A stretch of 11,107 nt of DNA from Candidatus Bipolaricaulota bacterium (GCA_018334595.1 JAGXLQ010000027.1:1-11107); one strand, 5' to 3'; numbered from the stretch's first letter, positions 1-6,560 are shown. Notes: generated from the sequence alone by a model not told the origin. Translations and numbers: made by a program.

Positions 1-197
1 CTTTCCGCGTAGTCAGCCCAACACGGAGAACCGGTAACGGTTGCCACCTGTAAGTACCCTTCAACCATGTGACAGGACTGCGCTTTTAAGATCTCCTCCC
101 CATCCTACTCTGTATACGATCACGCATTTTTACCACCATACTCCCCGTTCATCCGCGGGTACGTATGCATTTTTGGCCCAGGAGGTGTCCCGAAACC
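1..197. other. Left-edge region without a convincing gene
   Basis: I see no supported gene here. The only long plus-strand frame (about 41-229) has a low-complexity His/Thr/Pro-rich translation, no ribosome binding site and no recognisable domain, so I treat it as chance. The region is probably the intergenic space upstream of the short gene at 290. Its right end carries an inverted repeat, CCCGAAA (189-195) and TTTCGGG (204-210), which overlaps the candidate promoter described next. Confidence 0.4.
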
Positions 198-226
198 TTG
201 CATTTTCGGGCCATTTCGGAGATAAT
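198..226 (+). promoter_or_regulatory. Candidate sigma-70 promoter for the gene at 290
   Basis: TTGCAT (198-203) and GATAAT (221-226) are separated by 17 bases. The -10 element is good and the -35 weak. The predicted transcript would start near 233, leaving a leader of about 57 bases. A 7-bp perfect inverted repeat with an 8-base loop (189-210) covers the -35 element and could be an operator or the end of an upstream transcript. This is pattern matching only. Confidence 0.3.
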
Positions 227-289
227 TAAACGTTTATTAAATCTTTGCGGCAAATAGACCGTTTGCAACCACATGAACAGGGAGAGGTC

Positions 290-565
290 ATGAACATAAG
301 CAGGTTCAAGAATTTAACGGAGAGCAGGCAGGAAAGAATCGGAGAAGACGTCTCCCATAAGGTATTAACCGAATGGAGCGAGCAACGCCCCACCGATTTA
401 CGGGAGTTATCAAGCACCATCGACCTGGAGAACATAACGATCGACACCAAGGAGGACATCTTCGGCATCAAGCAGTCCCTCCCTCCCTCCTCCAGCATTC
501 ATCTAGCCGAGATCTTCCGCGAATTCTGCGACGACATTATAACGGAAATAGTTACGTCCATCTGA
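290..565 (+). CDS. Small acidic protein of unknown function (91 aa)
   Basis: I do not recognise a family. The frame could be read from a TTG at 245, but I chose the ATG at 290 because GGGAGAGG (280-287) lies just upstream and nothing comparable precedes 245. The 91-residue product is acidic and soluble-looking, with no signal peptide or membrane segment. Residues about 1-30 and 70-90 look helical, and a Leu/Asp/Glu/Ile-rich segment lies near 40-60. There is a single cysteine at position 80. The opposite strand also has a long frame here, but its translation is less protein-like and lacks a ribosome binding site. A tiny frame at 273-293 ends on a TGA that overlaps this ATG. The gene appears to be transcribed alone, since 179 bases and another promoter follow. 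Confidence 0.5.
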   Translation: MNISRFKNLTESRQERIGEDVSHKVLTEWSEQRPTDLRELSSTIDLENITIDTKEDIFGIKQSLPPSSSIHLAEIFREFCDDIITEIVTSI

Positions 566-650
566 AGGCCCGCCTGCAGGCCCCCTTGTAAGCGTAGAAA
601 AGATTAGCTGCCTCTATCCGGGTCAGGTGGCGGAGTACAGTCCTCATTAC

Positions 651-679
651 TTGAAAAGTTTCCTGAAAAGTCGTTATAT
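651..679 (+). promoter_or_regulatory. Candidate sigma-70 promoter for the membrane protein gene at 745
   Basis: TTGAAA (651-656) and TTATAT (674-679) are spaced by 17 bases, close to the consensus of the major bacterial sigma factor. Initiation near 686 would give a leader of about 59 bases ending at the GAGGT ribosome binding site at 735-739. Confidence 0.45.
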
Positions 680-744
680 TCAACTGTACCTAACGTTAGT
701 CGGCTCTTTTCCACGTCTATGTCGCGGTTAACATGAGGTAGTTC

Positions 745-1581
745 ATGGTCAAGCACTGCAAAAGTTCCCAGGGATCATGGAGTCCGGTCCAACGGTCCCT
801 ATCATTTTTCGCCAGTAATTCCCTCCTCTTGACGATCTCTGCCGGCTCCTTACTCGGGTTTACGTTAGCGTTTCTGGCATCAACAGGGAGCCCACTCCAC
901 TCTCTCGCCTTCGGCCTCCGGTCATTTCTATCCGTGTTCCTTGCGGGAATACTGGGCAGAGAGGTCGACCCAAATCACCACCTCACCTCTGTTCTCGCCT
1001 CCGTCGGACAGGTAATAATCGTGTCAGTTCTCTGGACCCCGCACCTCCTACTTACCCTCTGGGCCGTACTCCTATTCAGGGTTATGAACAGGGCTTCCGT
1101 ATACTCGTTGGGGGTGGTGGATACGGTCTTCGCTACGGCACTAACTATTTGGCTCGGCCACCGGCTTTCCTGGGTTATCGCCGGCGCGGGCGGGATAGTC
1201 TTCTTCGGAGGCGTGATCTTGGGCCGGCCCCAGGTGCGGAGTCTCTTCGCGGGGTCTCTTTCGGCCGCCTGGGCGGTCTACCTCCTCGTCTCTGACGGGA
1301 TACCGTGGCCGGGATTCATAAACTACCCCGTCAAACTCGGCCTCATCTCGATCATCTCTGCAACCTACCTGTGGGGGATATACAACGAGAAGGACCTGGG
1401 GCCCGGTGAGGACGGACAGGTATCCCCATCCGAGGGGAGAGTGCGGCTGGTCCAGCTGGTGGCACTGGGTGTCGGGATCTTATACCCCCTGTGGACGGGA
1501 TCTCACGGCTTCCATCAGATCGCCACCTTCTGGTCCGTAATCGCCAGCGCCTCGCTGGCCAACGCGTTAAGCTTTCTATAG
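745..1581 (+). CDS. Polytopic membrane protein of unknown family (278 aa)
   Basis: This is an integral membrane protein with about 8-9 hydrophobic segments, roughly at residues 27-46, 52-71, 84-112 (perhaps two), 117-137, 141-160, 166-183, 197-213, 235-250 and 258-276. The ATG at 745 follows GAGGT by five bases, which supports the start. A polar loop at about 213-234 (Glu/Asp/Gly/Pro-rich) and a charged loop at about 71-80 separate the segments. I see no nucleotide-binding motif, signature of a known transporter class, or catalytic motif, so the role is unknown; a transporter or envelope protein is possible. It is transcribed toward the minus-strand barrel gene, with only 30 bases between the two stop codons. 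No good terminator was seen there beyond a 4-bp ATGG/CCAT hairpin at 1591-1604. The reading frame is intact and I am confident that it is a gene. Confidence 0.8.
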   Translation: MVKHCKSSQGSWSPVQRSLSFFASNSLLLTISAGSLLGFTLAFLASTGSPLHSLAFGLRSFLSVFLAGILGREVDPNHHLTSVLASVGQVIIVSVLWTPHLLLTLWAVLLFRVMNRASVYSLGVVDTVFATALTIWLGHRLSWVIAGAGGIVFFGGVILGRPQVRSLFAGSLSAAWAVYLLVSDGIPWPGFINYPVKLGLISIISATYLWGIYNEKDLGPGEDGQVSPSEGRVRLVQLVALGVGILYPLWTGSHGFHQIATFWSVIASASLANALSFL

Positions 1582-1611
1582 GTTTTCCACATGGCCCGGT
1601 CCATTTGAGCT

Positions 1612-2265
1612 TTAAAACTCGTAGCTGATCCCAAAGAAATAGTGGAAGAAGCTAAGGTAGTAGTTTAAGTTCTCTTCAACCTCGTATGAGAGTCCGTTTT
1701 GGACCGAGGCGTCAATAAACAAAGTGTTGAAATTATAGTGGTTAATTCCACCGCTTAAGACGAGAGGAATTCCGAACCCCCGCAGGGAAAAGTCTACCCC
1801 GAAGAGGAAGTCAAAACCCCCTATTCCGGTATGGAGGTTGGAGGTCATAATACTACTGCCGCCCCCTTCAGTTACGCTCGCACTACCACTGGTTCCGGTG
1901 CCAAAAATGCCTACCCCGAAGCTCGGCTCCACCCCGCCAGTATCCGGAAGGACGTACTTAAGGTGAGCAGAATAGTAATCGATGAAACCAGAAATCCTTG
2001 CGTTGTACTGAGTGGAACCCAGAGTATAGTTATCGTCCAGGGTAAAAGCGGTAACGTTGCCAGCAAGGTCCAGGCCCAACGGCCCCACGGTAGCAGAAAC
2101 CCATGGCAAGAACATCTCCTGTTGAAAACCCACGGGCAGAAATTTGCCACCAACCCGGAAGTTGAAGAACTTTCCTTCGGAGGCTTCAGCCCTCCACCCG
2201 GAACTTATTGTGAAGATGAGAAATAGAATTAAGAGCGAAAGCAGAACGAGTGTAGTTTTTCGCAT
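1612..2265 (-). CDS. Small outer-membrane beta-barrel protein (217 aa)
   Basis: This is predicted to be exported and inserted into the outer membrane. Residues 4-22 form a long hydrophobic signal sequence after an Arg-Lys start, with a likely cleavage site after Ala-Glu-Ala (26-28). The mature part, about 189 residues, consists of short alternating polar/aromatic stretches separated by Gly/Ser/Asp turns. It ends in Tyr-Glu-Phe, and the C-terminal phenylalanine matches the beta-signal read by the BAM machinery. Its size suits an 8- to 10-stranded barrel of the OmpW/OmpA type, but I cannot assign a specific family. A Gly/Ser-rich loop lies near residues 124-141. The ATG is preceded by an excellent ribosome binding site (the complement of 2274-2282 reads GGAGGAGGT), and a good promoter lies further upstream. 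It is likely monocistronic. Confidence 0.75.
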   Translation of the reverse strand: MRKTTLVLLSLLILFLIFTISSGWRAEASEGKFFNFRVGGKFLPVGFQQEMFLPWVSATVGPLGLDLAGNVTAFTLDDNYTLGSTQYNARISGFIDYYSAHLKYVLPDTGGVEPSFGVGIFGTGTSGSASVTEGGGSSIMTSNLHTGIGGFDFLFGVDFSLRGFGIPLVLSGGINHYNFNTLFIDASVQNGLSYEVEENLNYYLSFFHYFFGISYEF

Positions 2266-2303
2266 GGGAAGGTACCTCCTCCGCGAGAAAAATATCCTAA
2301 TTC

Positions 2304-2332
2304 AAACTACAGTAGACGCAAACCTTTGTCAA
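2304..2332 (-). promoter_or_regulatory. Candidate sigma-70 promoter for the barrel protein gene
   Basis: Read on the minus strand, a perfect TTGACA (2327-2332) is followed after exactly 17 bases by TAGTTT (2304-2309). The -35 is consensus and the -10 partial. The element sits between the acetolactate decarboxylase stop and the barrel start, so the barrel gene can be expressed independently of its upstream neighbour. Confidence 0.5.
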
Positions 2333-2402
2333 GGACTTTTATCCAAGAAGGTTACCGAGTTTGGAAACTAAAGCTCTGGGCCGGAGACAAATCAGAGTGC
2401 AG

Positions 2403-3164
2403 TTACTCTACGTAGCTTTCGCGGGAGAAATCCGCCGCATAAAATTCCCGATCGTCCGGAAGAGACACAAAGAAATGCGCCGTCTCGTCTATCTCCACCG
2501 TAACGTCCCCCGTTCGGACCTCCAGGACGTGTCCTCCTGCGCTCCGATCTTCGGTGATAAAGTGCAGATGGTATCCGGCTACGTTTATTCCCTTCACGTA
2601 CTCGGGGCAGCGGAACCCAACAAGCGTTCCAGACACGTCATCGAACTCGAACTCAACCTGCTCCACCACCACCTCCGAAAGGGGCTTGTACGGTTTTGTT
2701 TGTTTCGGCACACTTCTCGCCTTTAAGTAATCAAACTCCCCCTCAATTCTTAGCGCGTAAAAGATATTTTTTGTCGGAAGGGAGTCGTCGAGCGCCCGTT
2801 TCAGCCCTTCGTAGTCAACCGGGCCTGTCACCGACAGCTCCTGGTCGGGTTCGAAGAACGTAACCACGGCGAACGGCGTCCTGGCCGAGTCGGGTACGGG
2901 ATAGGCAGCACCATCGTCCTTGACCTGATAGAACTCCCCGTCGAGAGCAACCATCTCTCCGTCGAGTTGATTAAAGGTCCCGAGACCGAACCCACCGTGC
3001 TCCTCAAGTTCTCCATAGGTCATCTCCCCGTCATATATGCCCGCAAGGAGGGCATCCAGGGTCGAAACCTGGAATAGGACGTCTCCCGGTAGTTCAGCGT
3101 GAACAGGAAACGTCAGCCCGACAAGGAGCAAGGCCACCGTAAAGAAATATTTCGTTCGTTTCAT
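2403..3164 (-). CDS. budA: Alpha-acetolactate decarboxylase, exported (253 aa)
   Basis: This enzyme converts (S)-2-acetolactate to (R)-acetoin and CO2, diverting pyruvate-derived acetolactate from branched-chain amino acid synthesis into acetoin/butanediol overflow metabolism. Recognition rests on the N-terminal block around residues 30-75 (FQVSTLDALLAGIYDGEMTY, then GGFGLGTFNQLDGEM), the VPKQTKPYKPL block (152-162), and the zinc site GYHLHFITEDRSAGGH. The ligands there would be His199, His201 and His212. Glu70 and Arg150 correspond to conserved active-site residues as I recall the family. Length is normal. Residues 1-23 form a signal peptide (MKRTK, hydrophobic core, VHA cleavage), so the enzyme acts outside the cytoplasm, as does the Brevibacillus enzyme. 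The start is supported by AGAGGT six bases upstream. No acetolactate synthase or butanediol dehydrogenase gene is adjacent. The alternative symbol for the family is alsD. Confidence 0.92.
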   Translation of the reverse strand: MKRTKYFFTVALLLVGLTFPVHAELPGDVLFQVSTLDALLAGIYDGEMTYGELEEHGGFGLGTFNQLDGEMVALDGEFYQVKDDGAAYPVPDSARTPFAVVTFFEPDQELSVTGPVDYEGLKRALDDSLPTKNIFYALRIEGEFDYLKARSVPKQTKPYKPLSEVVVEQVEFEFDDVSGTLVGFRCPEYVKGINVAGYHLHFITEDRSAGGHVLEVRTGDVTVEIDETAHFFVSLPDDREFYAADFSRESYVE

Positions 3165-3552
3165 CGTCGCACCTCTGAGGTAAATGTTTTGCCGTGAGAT
3201 AAATTATTGGCTAAGTGTAACCGATTTAGACGACAGCGTCGAGAGATGGCCTGCCTGACCGCGGGTGGCGTGGTTACTCGGGGGAAAGCGTCTTACCTGC
3301 CGGAAGGCCTACACAAAGCATACCTGTCCCGGTTAGCGGTAACCCCGTACGTACTGACCGTAAACTCCATCGCATCGTCGACACAACGTCGGGTCGATTA
3401 TCGGTCCAGATCTTATCGGCGCGGACGAACCCTCACATCGGGTTTTTCTACCACCCTGTTTCGCCTGGGACCTGATCCTCCTGATTTAGTTGAGTAAAGC
3501 CGGACTGTCGACGAAAATTAGAGATAACGTAGCGAAAACTGAGACGTGAGTT
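3165..3552. other. 388-base stretch without a convincing gene
   Basis: This is the divergent interval between the decarboxylase and the flavodoxin-ferredoxin gene. A plus-strand frame at 3207-3497 starts at TTG without a ribosome binding site. Its product is Arg/Ser/Thr-rich with no recognisable domain, so I do not call it. I noted a short hairpin, GGTTA-GCGG-TAACC, at about 3332-3345. The interval presumably holds promoters and control sites for both flanking genes, and an uncharacterised small RNA cannot be excluded. Confidence 0.4.
3490..3518 (+). promoter_or_regulatory. Weak candidate promoter for the 3553-6475 gene run
   Basis: TTGAGT (3490-3495) and GAAAAT (3513-3518) are 17 bases apart, each matching the sigma-70 consensus at four of six positions. 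Initiation near 3525 would leave a leader of about 28 bases. The match is modest, and it is listed because some promoter is expected just before this operon-like run. Confidence 0.25.
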
Positions 3553-4413
3553 ATGAAAATATTAATCCTATACTTCAGCGGCACCGGAAACACGAAGTTT
3601 ATCGCCAACAAGATAGCGACAAAACTGGAGAGGAAAGGGCACCACGTCACCCCTGCCTCAGTCGAAAACGTTGAGCCGGAAGAGGCCAGCTCATACGACT
3701 TTCTCGTCTTCGGTTACCCGATTTACGGGTACGACATGCCCAAGTTTCTCAAAGGTTATCTCGAGCGGCTATCCCTTCCCTCAAGCCGGGGCGGGGCGGT
3801 CTATGACACCATGGGTTACGATGGGGGCAACTCGTTGAGGGTGACGGCGGAAAAGCTTATTGAAAAGGGGTTCGTCGTCGTTGGGACCGCGGAGTTCAAG
3901 ATGCCGGGAAACGACGGCCTGGCCATAACGGATTGGAAATCAAAGACGGCCCAACAGGTCCTATCTACCGATTACGGTCGTTCCCAGGAGATCAGGGAGG
4001 GGGTGGAAAGGCTGGTCGATCAAATCGACGCTGGAGTCGACCGAGTGATCAAACAGAGTGAGGGCAACCCCCCAAAGAGGAAGTTTATCTACCGCCTGCT
4101 AACGCCGGCGACAAAGCTTCTCTTCGATATTTTCGAACGGGTCTTCACGGGTAAGTTTCGCGCGGACGAAAGCTGCATCGGCTGTGGCCTGTGCGAGAGA
4201 ATCTGCCCGGCGGACAACATAGTCGTGCACGGGACAGAGGTCGAGTTTGGCGACGACTGTTACTTCTGCCTCAGGTGTCTCCATCAGTGTCCGGTCGAGG
4301 CCATACAGATAACGAGGTTCACCGAGGGAAAATTTAGGTACCGCGGACCAACCGGTAACTACGTACCGGCCCCACTCGTGGGAGAGGGGCGGGAAGACTC
4401 CGGGTCCGCTTAA
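3553..4413 (+). CDS. Flavodoxin-ferredoxin fusion, EFR1-type (286 aa)
   Basis: This is an electron-transfer protein expected to hold one FMN and two [4Fe-4S] clusters. The N-terminal half is a flavodoxin-like fold: strand KILILYFS, then the FMN phosphate loop SGTGNT (9-14), with later flavodoxin-like elements VFGYPIYGYDMP (52-63) and TMGYDGG (86-92). A helical, partly basic linker spans about 140-200. The C-terminal part is a bacterial-type ferredoxin with two CxxCxxCxxxCP motifs, Cys208/211/214/218 and Cys236/239/242/246. This arrangement matches the EFR1-family ferredoxins of anaerobes, whose physiological partners are not well defined. It lies first in a same-strand run, 25 bases before the CGGC-domain gene. 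The ribosome binding site is weak (GTGAG shortly before the ATG). The last 20 or so residues form an unstructured Gly/Glu/Ser tail. Confidence 0.9.
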   Translation: MKILILYFSGTGNTKFIANKIATKLERKGHHVTPASVENVEPEEASSYDFLVFGYPIYGYDMPKFLKGYLERLSLPSSRGGAVYDTMGYDGGNSLRVTAEKLIEKGFVVVGTAEFKMPGNDGLAITDWKSKTAQQVLSTDYGRSQEIREGVERLVDQIDAGVDRVIKQSEGNPPKRKFIYRLLTPATKLLFDIFERVFTGKFRADESCIGCGLCERICPADNIVVHGTEVEFGDDCYFCLRCLHQCPVEAIQITRFTEGKFRYRGPTGNYVPAPLVGEGREDSGSA

Positions 4414-4438
4414 TAACGTTACACGAGGAGGTGTAAAC

Positions 4439-4882
4439 GTGAAAAAGATTAACATCGGAATAATAATCTGTGACCGGTACAGTAGCTGTGCAGGGGGGAA
4501 ATGTCTCCGCTCTTTACGGAATAGGGATGGCGCTTTCGACAGATACAAGGGCTCTGAAGTTGAACTGGTCGGATATACGACCTGCGGTGGTTGTCCGGGA
4601 GGTAACGTTGAACAGGCAACCGGGGAGATGGTAGAAAACGGCGCTGACGTCGTTCACCTCGCCACCGGGTTGGTTGTGGGGTACCCACCCTGTCCGTACA
4701 TAGATCACTTCAAATCCTTTATCGAGGAAAGATACGACCTGGAAGTCGTCGTGGGAACGCATCCAATCCCACAGAATTACTACGAAACGCATATGGAAAT
4801 CGGCACCTGGGAGGGGCCCGGCTGGGAGAATATACTACGACCCACCCTTGCGGACGAAAAGGCCAGACGGTCCTACGACTAA
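4439..4882 (+). CDS. CGGC-domain protein (147 aa)
   Basis: This small cysteine-rich cytosolic protein belongs to the CGGC-domain family, predicted to bind metal or perform thiol redox chemistry; its biochemical role is not established. The diagnostic Cys-Gly-Gly-Cys is at 49-52, in a VGYTTCGGCPGGNV context. Other cysteines are Cys11, Cys17, Cys22 and Cys85 (PPCPYIDH). The segment HLATGLVVG (73-81) precedes a VVGTHPIP motif (104-111) typical of the family. As I remember relatives, a cysteine often follows HLA(T/S); here glycine 77 takes that place, so one ligand may be missing. The GTG start is chosen because AGGAGGT lies six bases upstream. Tight linkage to the flavodoxin-ferredoxin gene before it suggests a shared redox function, which is inference. 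Confidence 0.88.
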   Translation: MKKINIGIIICDRYSSCAGGKCLRSLRNRDGAFDRYKGSEVELVGYTTCGGCPGGNVEQATGEMVENGADVVHLATGLVVGYPPCPYIDHFKSFIEERYDLEVVVGTHPIPQNYYETHMEIGTWEGPGWENILRPTLADEKARRSYD

Positions 4883-4890
4883 CCGGACTT

Positions 4891-5538
4891 ATGCCCACGT
4901 TTGACAGCCGCTATCTAGACGACGAGGAAATTTGGTCGCGGGTAAATGAGCTATGCGACAAGAAGGAGAAAGTAGAATTACAGTTAGTTCGAGCAGAAAC
5001 CCGGGGTGAGACCAACCAAATCACCAGACTCTCCAAGAGACTCGACGAACTGAAGAAGATATCGGCGCTCAAAGGCGGACTCGCTACTGCTGAGAGGGAC
5101 CTCAAGGCGGCGAAGGAGCTCAGAGAAGAAGAAAACGATCCCGACGTCGAACAGCTATTAAGGGAAATCAGGGGGCGCCGAGACGGGCTCAGCGAAAAGC
5201 TTCTTTCCCTGCTCCTCGACGGTGGGTACGTAGACGAGGAGAAGGACGACCCCCTAGAGGCAAAAATTCTCAAGTACATAGATTCGCTGGGCCCGGAGTA
5301 CGCGCTTAAACTCGGGGAGAGCTTGCACGTTGACGTTTCTGAGGTACGTGAGTTAATCGATTCCCTCATGAAAAAGGGTCTGCTTAAGCGCGTCGAGGGC
5401 ACTACCCTAGAAAGCTATCACCGTCAGGAGGGGTGGGATAAACATATGAACCATACGTATTACGAACTCACCAGGGAAGGAGACCACTTCTTACGAGAGT
5501 CAAGGCGGCCTCGTGGTTCCGGAGGGGTTACCGGGTAG
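4891..5538 (+). CDS. PCRF-like helical region fused to a DUF2250-like winged helix (215 aa)
   Basis: Two parts can be seen. Residues about 13-110 are charged, helical and coiled-coil-like. The segment from 43 to 108, with RLSKRLDELKKI (46-57), the AERDLKAAKELREEENDP stretch (67-84) and a closing LSLLL, strongly resembles the PCRF domain at the N-terminus of class I peptide chain release factors. The catalytic GGQ domain of release factors is absent. Residues about 122-203 form a winged helix: DPLEAKILKYIDSLGPEYA, then a recognition-helix region (148-164), then KHMNHTYYELTREGDHFL, which matches my memory of DUF2250. The combination suggests a DNA- or ribosome-binding regulator. The gene starts eight bases after the CGGC gene stop with no clear ribosome binding site, so translational coupling is likely. 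The domain calls rest on eye alignment only. Confidence 0.75.
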   Translation: MPTFDSRYLDDEEIWSRVNELCDKKEKVELQLVRAETRGETNQITRLSKRLDELKKISALKGGLATAERDLKAAKELREEENDPDVEQLLREIRGRRDGLSEKLLSLLLDGGYVDEEKDDPLEAKILKYIDSLGPEYALKLGESLHVDVSEVRELIDSLMKKGLLKRVEGTTLESYHRQEGWDKHMNHTYYELTREGDHFLRESRRPRGSGGVTG

Positions 5539-5575
5539 TTGAAAAGCTAACCGGGATACAATACCTTTCATCGTC

Positions 5576-6475
5576 ATGCTAATTGGAATCTTCCTATCCC
5601 TGGGGGCAGGTTTCCTCAGTGCGGTGGGTTACGTTGCCGTCAAACACGGGCTGGAATCAACGGACTACAGGGTCTTTATCGTCCTTAGCCTCTTTATCGG
5701 AGTGGCGATCTCCGCGGCTTTACTCTGGACTATCGGGACAGGTCTAGGCGGACTGGGACTTAAGTCCACTTTGCCGTTTATCGCCACGGGGGGGCTGGGA
5801 GGAGGTCTACTGGCCCGCGTCTCCATTACCAGGGCAACCAATGAGATCGGGGCGTCAAAGACACACGCCTTTACCTCGGTCAGCCCACTGGTCACGACCT
5901 TATTCGGCGTCCTATTTCTCGGTGAACAGGTGGGCTTTCAGCTCGGGGTAGGTACGGGGATAGTTGTCGTCGGCGCTACCTACCTCTCCTTTATCGCGTA
6001 CAGGGAGGATTCGAAGGAGCCCGAGGACTCCCCTTCAGGGGAAATCAACTGGGCGTTAGGGTTGGGGCTTGCCTTCTACGGGATGGTCATGTTCGGCTTT
6101 CACCCCGTACTGAGAAAGATGGGCGTCGACCTGGGAGCCACTCCCCTTCAGGGTGCGTTTGTCAGGTTTACTACGGGCTTCACCCTCTACCTAGCTTACC
6201 TCCTGTTAACTGGAGGGGACCTATCCCTGAAGGTCGATAGGAATATCTGGAAGTACTTCCTCGCCGGGGTAGCGTGGGCCCTCTCACCCATATTCGCGAT
6301 ATACGCAATCGAGTACGTATCCCCGGTCGTATTCGCTTCTCTCATGCGCGTGGGGCCTCTGTTTACCGTCCTGTTAACGTACTTGTTCTTGACGGGTATA
6401 GAGGAGATAGACTGGAGGATCGGCTTGAACGCCGCCGTCATCGTAATCGGGGCGATCGTGGTGTCCACCTCGTAG
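5576..6475 (+). CDS. EamA-family (DMT superfamily) transporter (299 aa)
   Basis: This is an inner-membrane transporter of the drug/metabolite superfamily. The two homologous five-helix EamA repeats are visible, about residues 4-139 and 157-297, for ten membrane segments in all. They are joined by a short acidic cytoplasmic linker (about 143-156). The first repeat ends with the typical SVSPLVTTLFGVLFLGEQV block (101-119). The second has the equivalent VVFASLMRVGPLFTVLLTYLF stretch followed by acidic residues (about 251-278). Length is normal for the family. The substrate cannot be read from sequence; relatives export amino acids, nucleosides or other small metabolites. The gene follows the PCRF/winged-helix gene by 37 bases and lacks a clear ribosome binding site. 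A TACAAT hexamer at 5557-5562 could drive a nearly leaderless transcript, but co-transcription with the genes before it is equally plausible. Confidence 0.88.
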   Translation: MLIGIFLSLGAGFLSAVGYVAVKHGLESTDYRVFIVLSLFIGVAISAALLWTIGTGLGGLGLKSTLPFIATGGLGGGLLARVSITRATNEIGASKTHAFTSVSPLVTTLFGVLFLGEQVGFQLGVGTGIVVVGATYLSFIAYREDSKEPEDSPSGEINWALGLGLAFYGMVMFGFHPVLRKMGVDLGATPLQGAFVRFTTGFTLYLAYLLLTGGDLSLKVDRNIWKYFLAGVAWALSPIFAIYAIEYVSPVVFASLMRVGPLFTVLLTYLFLTGIEEIDWRIGLNAAVIVIGAIVVSTS

Positions 6476-6532
6476 GGAAGGTTACTTTCCCGACCATTCT
6501 GCAAAGAGAGTCCCGCTGGCTGATATAAGAAC

Positions 6533-6560
6533 CCCCCGCAACCCTTCACGGTAGCGGGGG
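6533..6560 (-). terminator. GC-rich hairpin, terminator for the minus-strand gene
   Basis: CCCCCGC (6533-6539) pairs with GCGGGGG (6554-6560). Inside, ACC (6541-6543) pairs with GGT (6550-6552) after one A-A mismatch, leaving a six-base loop. On the minus strand the stem is followed by TTCTTATAT, a moderately U-rich tail, so it should end transcription of the helical protein gene at 6643-7086. On the plus strand no T-run follows, although the stem could still slow transcripts from the EamA gene. Confidence 0.6.

Noticed and set aside
41..229. A 62-codon plus-strand frame at the left edge
   Set aside because: It has no ribosome binding site, a His/Pro/Thr-biased low-complexity product, and overlaps the candidate promoter of the next gene.
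226..498. A 90-codon minus-strand frame opposite the 290-565 gene
   Set aside because: No ribosome binding site precedes its start, and the plus-strand frame has a better site and more protein-like composition.
566..600. GC-rich palindrome GCCTGCAGGC after the 290-565 gene as a terminator
   Set aside because: The palindrome has no room for a loop, the outer arms do not pair, and no T-run follows.
1831..2226. A 131-codon plus-strand frame opposite the barrel gene
   Set aside because: It lies inside a gene with signal peptide, ribosome binding site and promoter on the minus strand; its own product shows no domain.
3207..3497. A 96-codon plus-strand frame in the interval before the flavodoxin-ferredoxin gene
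   Set aside because: It starts at TTG with no ribosome binding site, has an Arg/Ser/Thr-rich composition unlike its neighbours, and shows no recognisable domain.
4911..5402. A 163-codon minus-strand frame inside the PCRF/winged-helix gene
   Set aside because: Its Ser/Arg/Leu-rich product is the expected mirror of Glu/Lys/Leu-rich coiled-coil codons, and it lies entirely antisense to a better-supported gene.
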